From Sipunculus nudus (Eukaryota; Annelida; Sipuncula; Golfingiida; Sipunculidae), in NCBI GenBank assembly GCA_026874595.1, contig CM049318.1, forward strand, positions 1,005,241-1,069,240: 64,000 bases of DNA, given 5' to 3'. A model generated the notes under the pieces. That model searched no databases and was not told the DNA's origin. It worked only from the letters and a program-made list of their open reading frames with translations. Position numbers and translations under genes: made by a program. Shown piece by piece: positions 9,641 to 21,199 of this stretch; positions within the stretch are counted from its first letter, which is position 1, and every line of letters starts with the position of its first letter.

Positions 9641-11307
9641 GGATCTGTTGCTCGCCATTTTGTTTGCTAGTTATGCTCAAGCTAACGTTTGAAGATAAAT
9701 CTCCATGTTCATTTTAAGTATAACGGTATAAGTGGAGTGCATGGCATTTCGTTATTTCACAAAAAATTGAAATTTGACAAAAGTTTACCACATGTTTATT
9801 ATCCTTTTATATTTTAATTATGATTGATACGCAGCAAACGACAGGCTAAAACACTTATCTCCGACATACACGCATGACAGTTTTATTCAAGTGGCCTGAG
9901 CTGGCGACACTATGGGCCTACTCCCAAGACCTGACATGATTTCGGTACAATTTTCACTTCGCTTTGTCCATTATATTTTTTGTGTTACTTTCTAGCCATC
10001 ATCCATGTCATTGTTTGCGATACAAACAGCAAATGGCACACTATTTCTTCAACATCGATCGGTTACGCTGTCATACAATAAACTGCAGCGTAAATATAAG
10101 CACGTGTGTATTTTATTATCTTAAGCTTTTCACCCGTTTTATCACTGTCATTGTAAGTAAAAGATATTCAGCTATTATATTCCTGATAAATGTTGACTTT
10201 TTACATAAAGCTGTGAAAGCTCTCTTTCATTCTGAAAAAAAACCCCAGCCTTTACCATGGTCTACTATCAGCCGGTAAAAGATGTGATTCGTTTACTTGA
10301 TACCTACAAGTAGTGAGAATAAAAAGACTCGCTTGTGCTGTTGTGAGGTAAGAATCAGTCAAAATCTGATAACTTTTTCGCATTTATTTCGGCAGATTCT
10401 GCTTTGTTATGTAATCACTTCGGTTATCAGTTTACTAAGATAAATGTAACATTATACACAATGGTACGGGAGATTAATTTCCTCACTGTAAGAAAAACGT
10501 GGTATATGATAGATTTGTCATCGGTTGGTCCGCGACATTTAGCCTGTCGCCCTTTAGCGCGCAGATACAATTTGAAGATTACGTAGGCTAAACCAAGGTG
10601 GCTCTGATAAGACCTGAAGCTAATGTATTAGGGAATGAAAGGGTATAGGACTAAGCACACGAAAGGATTACCTAATCAGGGAGTTGGCGACAGCCAAATT
10701 TACGTGCTAAAATTTCTTTCGAAAGACACATTCTATAGGTCACCTTGATGTCCATTTCTATACATAAACTGGTGGTTTTATAATCAGTCTGCTTAAGACT
10801 TCGCCCCTGAAATTGTCTGAAAATCGAATACACGGAACTTACTTTTGTTTCTGGAAAAAATGTGCATAACTGTTCATACTGTAAAAGTATTAGTTGTTTA
10901 TACTCATAAAACTAAAAATACTATAAATCATAATAAGGCCATTGAACGAAGATTCTTAAAAGTTTCAAGGTTCTAAAGTTGTTCACAATCTAGCTTATTA
11001 CCCAAAGTTTGATTATATATGGACATGAAACAAAAAGTGAAAGTAGAGAAAAAGTAGGAAATTATAAACGTGTGGAACTGCAAGAAAAGCTTAAATCAGC
11101 GCTTGATTCACACTGTCCTGCCTTTATTACTCTTTCTTGTCCACTTGGTATAAATTATGACTACACTTGCATTACACAAGAACGCCACGAGAGAGAGAGA
11201 AAGAAAGTAAAACCGGACTCGAGATACTTACCAAAATCGTTTATTACATTATAACTTTATAAATAAACTTAGGTCGATATTGACTATCCGTTATATTGGT
11301 TATCCGT
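9641..11307. other. Non-coding AT-rich stretch
   Basis: About 1.7 kb with only short open frames lacking any recognisable domain, including 9964-10278 (104 codons), 10404-10586 (60) and 11009-11254 (81). A GA-rich microsatellite lies around 11189-11206. No gene or repeat family was identified. Confidence 0.45.
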
Positions 11308-11576
11308 TGTTACAGGTGTTTCTTTTATAATGCGCTGTTGACATTCTGATATGTGTAAGGCAGGCCCTGGTTTATTGTGCGCAGGAGTGCTACATGTGTC
11401 TGTTAGGCGGGCATAGTTCGTTGCCATGGGAGCCGTGCGAGTTTCCCGGACTCGCGTGTGGGGTCTGAAGTGTAGAAACACAGCGTTCTTTGTTTTAGAT
11501 GTTTCAAATCTGTTCCTGTAACGTGTGTATTGTTCTTTGTTATTTTCCATTTTCTAGTATTTTCGGATGAAAAAGT

Positions 11577-11584
11577 TATAAATA
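11577..11584 (+). promoter_or_regulatory. TATA box within the LTR-like segment
   Basis: TATAAATA followed by GGGG and a purine-rich leader, about 270 bases into the LTR-like segment. Its position suits a U3 promoter. Support depends on the LTR call. Confidence 0.4.
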
Positions 11585-11935
11585 GGGGATGTGTTTAGAG
11601 CCGAGAGAAGAGACGAGCGAAAATATTCCAGCGGACACGGAAGAGTGTGAGTCAGATTTGGCACCTTTCCGATAAATGCAGAAATATTCTTCGAACTTTG
11701 AAACAGATTTTATATAGTCTTCAGTTTGCCTTTTGGATTATTGCCGGAACTTCACCTTTGAATTACAATAGATTGATTTCGATATTACATTGGACTATTA
11801 CTCTCTGAGAAGATTTACGTGAACTGTTCATCTGGATTATATGTTTAAAGGATTTGTTGAGCTGTGACACTGGTGGTATCCAGAATGAAAGCCTAGGATG
11901 ATGATCTGGACACTCTGGTACTGTACACTTTATTT

Positions 11936-12003
11936 GTTATACTATGTAATTGTATTGATTTACTGTTATGCTGTTGTTATACTGTATAATTGTATTGATT
12001 TAG
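11936..12003 (+). repeat. 40-bp direct duplication inside the LTR-like segment
   Basis: GTTATACT..AATTGTATTG followed by ATTTA occurs at 11936 and again at 11976, an offset of 40 bp, with small differences near the middle of the unit. Confidence 0.75.
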
Positions 12004-12188
12004 GGTATTGTAATGTTAGGATTGTTTTAAGAACAAATTATAATTATTTGTAAACAAAAAACACGGACTTCTTTATTAATTCCCCTAGACATTTCATGCT
12101 GCCTAGTGTCATAGATTTTTATTTATCTCCGTATCAAAATTTATGTTCGTCACGACTACGTGATCTGTTGATATTAGGTTCCGTAACA

Positions 12189-12722
12189 CCTTGAACAAGA
12201 GGATACAGACACCAATTTCAACCTCGGTCCAGCGATCAGTCTGATAACATTTGATCTGGGTAAAGAACCGAGCCCATGGCACCGCCGATAATTCTATTCC
12301 TACATAAAACGTGATTTAATTTTATCATTTTACTCCCTCTTAAAAATTAACGTTGGGTGTTAAATAACTGTTCTATTTGGAAGGCACCTTCTGTGTAAGC
12401 CTTCTCGCGGGGACCACCCTTCACCATCTGCCAGGCGATCGCGTGCACAAGAACTTTGTTCGTTTTGTTTGATACTTCGTTCTGCCTTGATGATGTTCTC
12501 CTGGGACAGAGACCAGGGAATCACTTCACTTCAGATCACTGACTTTGTAATCCCCGCTCAAGGAGAACGTGCTGTGCCATCAGCATATATACAGAGTGAG
12601 ATGGCTTGATCCCTTTCGATATGTTGTTCCGTGAACTGATGGCCTGTGCAGTTACGCATGGGAAGCATGCGCATGCCATCTTAACAATCCCCAACAGGAA
12701 GAGGTTCGTTTTGTGGAGGAAG
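12189..12722. other. Non-coding segment between LTR-like sequence and minisatellite
   Basis: About 0.53 kb of mixed composition, more GC-rich than the sequence to its left. On the minus strand one frame is open from 12520 to 12350 (57 codons) before a stop, preceded by in-frame stops. That length is expected by chance, so no gene is called. Confidence 0.4.
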
Positions 12723-12828
12723 GATGGGAAGGGCCAGTTCAGTATTTGGATGTGAAGAACCCTTTAAGCATTTGGAGTGGGAGGGCCCCATTAAATATTT
12801 GGGATGGGAGGGCCCCATTAAATATTTT
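12723..12828 (+). repeat. Four degenerate 27-bp minisatellite copies abutting the satellite
   Basis: Units begin at 12723, 12750, 12776 and 12803 (lengths 27, 26, 27 and about 26 bp), each ending in ATTTGG or ATTTT. The last two are nearly identical (GGGAGGGCCCCATTAAATAT); the first two are diverged. The final unit runs directly into the first satellite monomer, sharing ATATTTT. Confidence 0.8.
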
Positions 12829-14435
12829 CTGTAGATCTGGATAACCTGGTGGATCCAGTAAAGGTGTTCTGCCTCAGCGGAGGAATGTGCTCAGTTGAAG
12901 TTCATTCTAGTTAATATTCATAGATATTTTCTGCGGATTTGGATTACCTGGTGGATCCAGTAAAGGTGTTCTGCCTTAGCGGAGGAATGTGCTCAGTTGA
13001 AGTTCATTCTAGTTAATATTCATAGATATTTTCTGCGGATTTGGATTACCTGGTGGATCCTGTAAAGGTGTTATGCCTCAGCGGAGGAATGTGCTCAGTT
13101 GAAGTTCATTCTAGTTAATATTCATAGATATTTTCTGCGGATTTGGATTACCTGGTGGATCCAGTAAAGGCGTTCTGCCTCAGCGGAGGAATGTGCTCAG
13201 TTGAAGTTCATTCTAGTTAATATTCATAGATATTTTCTGCGCATTTGGATTACCTGGTGGATCCAGTAAAGGAGTTCTGCCTCAGCGGAGGAATGTGCTC
13301 AGTTGAAGTTCATTCTAGTTAATATTCATAGATATTTTCTGCGGATTTGGATTACCTGGTGGATCCAGTAAAGGTGTTCTGCCTGAGCGGAGGAATGTGC
13401 TCAGTTGAAGTTCATTCTAGTTAATATTCATAGATATTTTCTGCGGATTTGGATTACCTGGTGGATCCAGAAAAGGTTTTCTGCATTAGCGGAGGAATGT
13501 GCTCAGTTGAAGTTCATTCTAGTTAATATTCATAGATATTTATTGCGCATTTGGATTACCTGGTGGATCCAGTAAAGGAGTTCTGCCTCAGCGGAGGAAT
13601 GTGCTCAGTTGAAGTTCATTCTAGTTAATATTCATAGATATTTTCTGCGGATTTGATTACCTGGTGGATCCAGTAAAGGCGTTCTGTCTCAGCGGAAGAA
13701 TGTGCTCAGTTGAAGTTCATTCTAGTTAATATCCATTGATATTTTCTGCGGATTTGGTTTATCTGGTGGATCCAGTAAAGGCGTTCTGCCTCAGCGGAGG
13801 AATGTGCTCAGTTGAAGTTCATTCTAGTTAATATTCATAGATATTTTCTGCGGATTTGATTACCTGGTGGATTCAGTAAAGGCGTTCTGCCTCAGCGGAG
13901 GAATGTGCTCAGTTGAAGTTCATTCTAGTTAATATTCATAGATATTTTCTGCGGATTTGGATTACCTGGTGGATCCAGTAAAGGCGTTCTGCCTCAGCGG
14001 AGGAATGTGCTCAGTTGAAGTTCATTCTAGTTAATATTCATAGATATTTTCTGCGGATTTGGATTACCTGGTCGATCCAGTAAAGGCGTTCTGCCTCAGC
14101 GGAGGAATGTGCTCAGTTGAAGTTCATTCTAGTTAATATCCATAGATATTTTCTGCGGATTTGGATTACCTGGTGGATCCAGTAAAGGTGTTCTGCCTCA
14201 GCGGAGGAATGTGCTCAGTTGAAGTTCATTCTAGTTAATATTCATAGATATGTTCTGCGGATTTGATTACCTGGTGGATCCAGTAAAGGCGTTCTGCCTC
14301 AGCGGAGGAATGTGCTCAGTTGAAGTTCATTCTAGTTAATATCCATAGATATTTTCTGCGGATTTGGTTTATCTGGTGGATCCAGTAAAGGCGTTCTGCC
14401 TCAGCGGAGGAATGTGCTCAGTTGAAGTTCATTCT

Positions 14436-17400
14436 AGTTAATATTCATAGATATTTTCTGCGGATTTGATTACCTGGTGGATCCAGAAAAGGCGTTCTGC
14501 CTCAGCGGAGGAATGTGCTCAGTTGAAGTTCATTCTAGTTAATATTCATAGATATTTTCTGCGGATTTGATTACCTGGTGGATTCAGTAAAGGCGTTCTG
14601 CCTCAGCGGAGGAATGTGCTCAGTTGAAGTTCATTCTAGTTAATATTCATAGATATTTTATGCGGATTTGGATTACATGTTGGATCCAGTAAAGACGTTC
14701 TGCCTCAGCGGAGGAATGTGCTCAGTTGAAGTTCATTCTAGTTAATATTCATAGATATTTTCTGCGGATTTGGATTACCTGGTGGATCCAGTAAAGACGT
14801 TCTGCCTCAGCGGAGGAATGTGCTCAGTTGAAGTTCATTCTAGTTAATATTCATAGATATTTTCTGCGGATTTGGATTACCTGGTGGATCCAGTAAAGGC
14901 GTTCTGCCTCAGCGGAGGAATGTGCTCAGTTGAAGTTCATTCTAGTTAATATTCATAGATATTTTCTGCAGATTTGGATTACCTGGTGGATCCAGTAAAG
15001 GCGTTCTGCCTCAGCGGAGGAATGTGCTCAGTTGAAGTTCATTCTAGTTAATATTCATAGATATTTTCTGCGGATTTGGTTTATCTGGTGGATCCAGTAA
15101 AGGCGTTCTGCCTCAGCGGAGGAATGTGCTCAGTTGAAGTTCATTCTAGTTAATATTCATAGAGATTTTCTGCGGATTTGATTACCTGGTGGATCCAGTA
15201 AAGGCGTTCTGCCTGAGCGGAGGAATGTGCTCAGTTGAAGTTCATTCTAGTTAATATTCATAGATATTTTCTGCGGATTTGGATTACCTAGTGGATCCAG
15301 TAAAGGCGTTCTGCCTCAGCGGAGGAATGTGCTCAGTTGAAGTTCATTCAAGTTAATATTCATAGATATTTTCTGCGGATTTGGATTACCTGGTGGATCC
15401 AGTAAAGGTGTTCTTCCTTAGCGGAGGAATGTGCTCATTTGAAGTTCATTCTAGTTAATATTTATAGATATTTTCTGCGGATTTGGATTACCTGGTGGAT
15501 CCTGTAAAGGTGTTCTGCCTCAGCGGAGGAATGTGCTCAGTTGAAGTTCATTCTAGTTAATATTCATAGATATTTTCTGCGGATTTGGATTACCTGGTGG
15601 ATCCAGTAAAGGCGTTCTGCCTCAGCGGAGGAATGTGCTCAGTTGAAGTTCATTCAAGTTAATATTCATAGATATTTTCTGCGGATTTGGATTACCTGGT
15701 CGATCTAGTAAAGGCGTTCTGCCTCAGCGGAGGAATGTGCTCAGTTGAAGTTCATTCTAGTTAATATCCATAGATATTTTCTGCGGATTTGGATTACCTG
15801 GTGGATCCAGTAAAGGTGTTCTGCCTCAGCGGAGGAATGTGCTCAGTTGAAGTTCATTCTAGTTAATATTCATAGATATGTTCTGCGGATTTGATTACCT
15901 GGTGGATCCAGTAAAGGCGTTCTGTCTCAGCGGAGGAATGTGCTCAGTTGAAGTTCATTCTAGTTAATATCCATAGATATTTTCTGCGGATTTGGTTTAT
16001 CTGGTGGATCCAGTAAAGGCGTTCTGCCTCAGCGAAGGAATGTGCTCAGTTGAAGTTCATTCTAGTTAATATTCATAGATATTTTCTGCGGATTTGATTA
16101 CCTGGTGGATCCAGTAAAGGCGGAGGAATGTGCTCAGTTGAAGTTCATTCTAATTAATATTCATAGATATTTTCTGCGGATTTGGATTACCTGGTGGATC
16201 AAGTAAAGGCGTTCTGCCTCAGCGGAGGAATGTGCTCAGTTGAAGTTCATTCAAGTTAATATTCATAGATATTTTCTGCGGATTTGATTACCTGGTGGAT
16301 CCAGAAAAGGCGTTCTGCCTCAGCGGAGGAATGTGCTCAGTTGAAGTTCATTCTAGTTAATATTCATAGATATTTTCTGCGGATTTGATTACCTGGTGGA
16401 TTCAGTAAAGGCGTTCTGCCTCAGCGGAGGAATGTGCTCAGTTGAAGTTCATTCTAGTTAATATTCATAGATATTTTATGCGGATTTGGATTACATGTTG
16501 GATCCAGTAAAGACGTTCTGCCTCAGCGGAGGAATGTGCTCAGTTGAAGTTCATTCTAGTTAATATTCATAGATATTTTCTGCGGATTTGGATTACCTGG
16601 TGGATCCAGTAAAGACGTTCTGCCTCAGCGGAGGAATGTGCTCAGTTGAAGTTCATTCTAGTTAATATTCATAGATATTTTCTGCGGATTTGGATTACCT
16701 GGTGGATCCAGTAAAGGCGTTCTGCCTCAGCGGAGGAATGTGCTCAGTTGAAGTTCATTCTAGTTAATATTCATAGATATTTTCTGCAGATTTGGATTAC
16801 CTGGTGGATCCAGTAAAGGCGTTCTGCCTCAGCGGAGGAATGTGCTCAGTTGAAGTTCATTCTAGTTAATATTCATAGATATTTTCTGCGGATTTGGTTT
16901 ATCTGGTGGATCCAGTAAAGGCGTTCTGCCTCAGCGGAGGAATGTGCTCAGTTGAAGTTCATTCTAGTTAATATTCATAGAGATTTTCTGCGGATTTGAT
17001 TACCTGGTGGATCCAGTAAAGGCGTTCTGCCTGAGCGGAGGAATGTGCTCAGTTGAAGTTCATTCTAGTTAATATTCATAGATATTTTCTGCGGATTTGG
17101 ATTACCTAGTGGATCCAGTAAAGGCGTTCTGCCTCAGCGGAGGAATGTGCTCAGTTGAAGTTCATTCAAGTTAATATTCATAGATATTTTCTGCGGATTT
17201 GGATTACCTGGTGGATCCAGTAAAGGTGTTCTTCCTTAGCGGAGGAATGTGCTCATTTGAAGTTCATTCTAGTTAATATTTATAGATATTTTCTGCGGAT
17301 TTGGATTACCTGGTGGATCCTGTAAAGGTGTTCTGCCTCAGCGGAGGAATGTGCTCAGTTGAAGTTCATTCTAGTTAATATTCATAGATATTTTCTGCGG

Positions 17401-18071
17401 ATTTGGATTACCTGGTGGATCCAGTAAAGGCGTTCTGCCTCAGCGGAGGAATGTGCTCAGTTGAAGTTCATTCAAGTTAATATTCATAGATATTTTCTGC
17501 GGATTTGGATTACCTGGTCGATCTAGTAAAGGCGTTCTGCCTCAGCGGAGGAATGTGCTCAGTTGAAGTTCATTCTAGTTAATATCCATAGATATTTTCT
17601 GCGGATTTGGATTACCTGGTGGATCCAGTAAAGGTGTTCTGCCTCAGCGGAGGAATGTGCTCAGTTGAAGTTCATTCTAGTTAATATTCATAGATATGTT
17701 CTGCGGATTTGATTACCTGGTGGATCCAGTAAAGGCGTTCTGTCTCAGCGGAGGAATGTGCTCAGTTGAAGTTCATTCTAGTTAATATCCATAGATATTT
17801 TCTGCGGATTTGGTTTATCTGGTGGATCCAGTAAAGGCGTTCTGCCTCAGCGAAGGAATGTGCTCAGTTGAAGTTCATTCTAGTTAATATTCATAGATAT
17901 TTTCTGCGGATTTGATTACCTGGTGGATCCAGTAAAGGCGGAGGAATGTGCTCAGTTGAAGTTCATTCTAATTAATATTCATAGATATTTTCTGCGGATT
18001 TGGATTACCTGGTGGATCAAGTAAAGGCGTTCTGCCTCAGCGGAGGAATGTGCTCAGTTGAAGTTCATTCA
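14436..18071 (+). repeat. 1,818-bp tandem duplication of 18 monomers
   Basis: Block 14436-16253 is repeated as 16254-18071. Markers all shift by exactly 1,818: CCAGAAAAGG 14483/16301, AGAGATTTTC 15161/16979, ATTACCTAG 15283/17101, TTTATAGATA 15461/17279 and the shortened-unit junction CGGAGGAATG 16121/17939. The left limit is set by a CTAG/CAAG difference at 14435 versus 16253. Confidence 0.9.
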
Positions 18072-21000
18072 AGTTAATATTCATAGATATTTTCTGCGGA
18101 TTTGGATTACCTGGTGGATCCAGTAAAGGTGTTCTGCCTCAGCGGAGGAATGTGCTCAGTTGAAGTTCATTCTAGTTAATATTCATAGATATTTTCTGCG
18201 GATTTGGATTACCTGGTGGATCCAGTAAAGGCGTTCTGCCTCAGCGGAGGAATGTGCTCAGTTGAAGTTCATTCTAGTTAATATTCATAGATATTTTCTG
18301 CGGATTTGGTTTATCTGGTGACCCGAGTAAAGGTGTTCTGCCTCAGCGGAGGAATGTGCTCAGTTGAAGTTCATTCTAGTTAATATTCATAGATATTTTC
18401 TGCGGATTTAGATTACCTGGTGGATCCAGTAAAGGCGTTCTGCCTCAGCGGAGGAATGTGCTCAGTTGAAGTTCATTCTAGTTAATATCCATAGATATTT
18501 TCTGTGGATTTGGATTACCTGGTGGATCCAGTAAAGGCGTTCTGCCTCAGCGGAGGAATGTGCTCAGTTGAAGTTCATTCAAGTTAATATTCATAGATAT
18601 TTTCTGCGGATTTGATTACCTGGTGGATCCAGTAAAGGTGTTCTGACTTAGCGGAGGAATGTGCTAAGTTGAAGTTCATTCTAGTTAATATTCATAGATA
18701 TTTTCTGCGGATTTGGATTACCTGGTGGATCCAGTAAAGGCGTTCTGCCTTAGCGGAGGAATGTGCTAAGTTGAAGTTCATTCTAGTTAATATTCATAGA
18801 TATTTTCTGCGGATTTGATTACCTGGTGGATCCAGGAAAGGCGTTCTGCCTCAGCGGAGGAATGTGCTCAGTTGAAGTTCATTCTAGTTAATATTCATAG
18901 ATATTTTCTGCGGATTTGATTACCTGGTGGATCCAGTAAAGGCGTTCTGTCTCAGCGGAGGAATGTGCTCAGTTGAAGTTCATTCTAGTTAATATCCATT
19001 GATATTTTTTCTGCGGATTTGGTTTATCTGGTGGATCCAGTAAAGGCGTTCTGCCTCAGCGGAGGAATGTGCTCAGTTGAAGTTCATTCTAGTTAATATT
19101 CATAGATATTTTCTGCGGATTTGATTACCTGGTGGATCCAGTAAAGGCGTTCTGCCTCAGCGGAGGAATGTGCTCAGTTGAAGTTCATTCTAGTTAATAT
19201 TCATAGATATTTTCTGCGGATTTGGATTACCTGGTGGATCCAGTAAAGGCGTTCTGCCTCAGCGGAGGAATGTGCTCAGTTGAAGTTCATTCAAGTTAAT
19301 ATTCATAGATATTTTCTGCGGATTTGGATTACCTGGTGGATCCAGTAAAGGTGTTCTGCCTCAGCGGAGGAATGTGCTCAGTTGAAGTTTTATTCTAGTT
19401 AATATTCATAGATATTTTCTGCGGATTTGGATAACCTGGTGGATCCAGTAAAGGTGTTCTGCCTCAGCGGAGGAATGTGCTCAGTTGAAGTTCATTCTAG
19501 TTAATATTCATAGATATTTTCTGCGGATTTGGTTTATCTGGTGGATCCAGTAAAGGTGTTCTGCCTCAGCGGAGGAATGTGCTCAGTTGAAGTTCATTCT
19601 AGTTAATATTCATAGATATTTTCTGCGGATTTGGATTACCTGGTGGATCCAGTAAAGGCGTTCTGCCTCAGCGGAGGAATGTGCTCAGTTGAAGTTCATT
19701 CTAGTTAATATTCATAGATATTTTCTGCGGATTTGATTACCTGGTGGATCCAGTAAAGGCGTTCTGCCTCAGCGGAGGAATGTGCTAAGTTGAAGTTCAT
19801 TCTAGTTAATATTCATAGATATTTTCTGCGGATTTGATTACCTGGTGGATCCAGTAAAGGCGTTCTGCATCAGCGGAGGAATGTGCGCAGTTGAAGTTCA
19901 TTCTAGTTAATATTCATAGATATTTTCTGCGGATTTGGATTACCTGGTGGATCCAGTAAAGGCGTTCTGCCTCAGCGGAGGAATGTGCTCAGTTGAAGTT
20001 CATTCAAGTTAATATTCATAGATATTTTCTGCGGATTTGGATTACCTGGTGGATCCAGTAAAGGTGTTCTGCCTTAGCGGAGGAATGTGCTGAGTTGAAG
20101 TTCATTCTAATAATATTCATAGATATTTTCTGCGGATTTGGATTACCTGGTGGATCCAGTAAAGGTGTTCTGCCTCAGCGGAGGAATGTGCTCAGTTGAA
20201 GTTCATTCTAGTTAATATTCATAGATATTTTCTGCGGATTTGATTACCTGGTGGATCCAGTAAAGGCGTTCTGCCTGAGCGGAGGAATGTGCTCAGTTGA
20301 AGTTCATTCTAGTTAATATTCATAGATATTTTCTGCGGATTTGGATTACCTGGTGGATCCAGTAAAGGCGTTCTGCCTCAGCGGAGGAATGTGCTCAGTT
20401 GAAGTTCATTCTAGTTAATATTCATAGATATTTTCTGCGGATTTGATTACCTGGTGGATCCAGTAAAGGCGTTCTGCCTGAGCGGAGGAATGTGCTCAGT
20501 TGAAGTTCATTCTAGTTAATATTCATAGATATTTTCTGCGGATTTGGATTACCTGGTGGATCCAGTAAAGGCGTTCTGCCTCAGCGGAGGAATGTGCTCA
20601 GTTGAAGTTCATTCAAGTTAATATTCATAGATATTTTCTGCGGATTTGGATTACCTGGTGGATCCAGTAAAGGTGTTCTTCCTTAGCGGAGGAATGTGCT
20701 CATTTGAAGTTCATTCTAGTTAATATTCATAGATATTTTCTGCGGATTTGGATTACCTGGTGGATCCTGTAAAGGTGTTCTGGCTCAGCGGAGGAATGTG
20801 CTCAGTTGAAGTTCATTCTAGTTAATATTCATAGATATTTTCTGCGGATTTGGATTACCTGGTGGATCCAGTAAAGGCGTTCTGCCTCAGCGGAGGAATG
20901 TGCTCAGTTGAAGTTCATTCTAGTTAATATTCATAGATATTTTCTGCGGATTTGGATTACCTGGTGGATCCAGTAAAGGCGTTCTGCCTCAGCGGAGGAA

Positions 21001-21199
21001 TGTGCTCAGTTGAAGTTCATTCTAGTTAATATTCATAGATATTTTCTGCGGATTTGGATTACCTGGTCGATCTAGTAAAGGCGTTCTGCCTCAGCGGAGG
21101 AATGTGCTCAGTTGAAGTTCATTCTAGTTAATATCCATAGATATTTTCTGCGTATTTGGATTACCTGGTGGATCCAGTAAAGGTGTTCTGCCTCAGCGG

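Larger units (their letters stand above)
11308..12188 (+). mobile_element. Possible solo LTR of a retrotransposon
   Basis: The segment starts TGTTAC and ends GTAACA, a TG...CA inverted terminus typical of LTRs, and is 881 bp long. It contains TATAAATA at 11577-11584 followed by a GAGA-rich leader (GAGAGAAGAGACGAGC), like the promoter and start region of Ty3/gypsy LTRs. Against it, the 5-bp flanks (TCCGT and CCTTG) are not a duplication, no primer-binding site starting TGG follows the right end, and no polypurine tract precedes the left end. No gag or pol was seen. A solo LTR with a lost or mutated target duplication is the best reading, but unproven. Confidence 0.4.

Noticed and set aside
9964-11550. 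Short open frames at 9964-10278, 10404-10586, 11009-11254 and 11284-11550
   Set aside because: AT-rich, low-complexity products without domains or splice context; length is within chance for this composition. The last lies inside the LTR-like segment.
12350-12520. 57-codon open stretch on the minus strand with protein-like composition
   Set aside because: Preceded by in-frame stops, lacks a start codon, and a 57-codon run is expected by chance; no family recognised.
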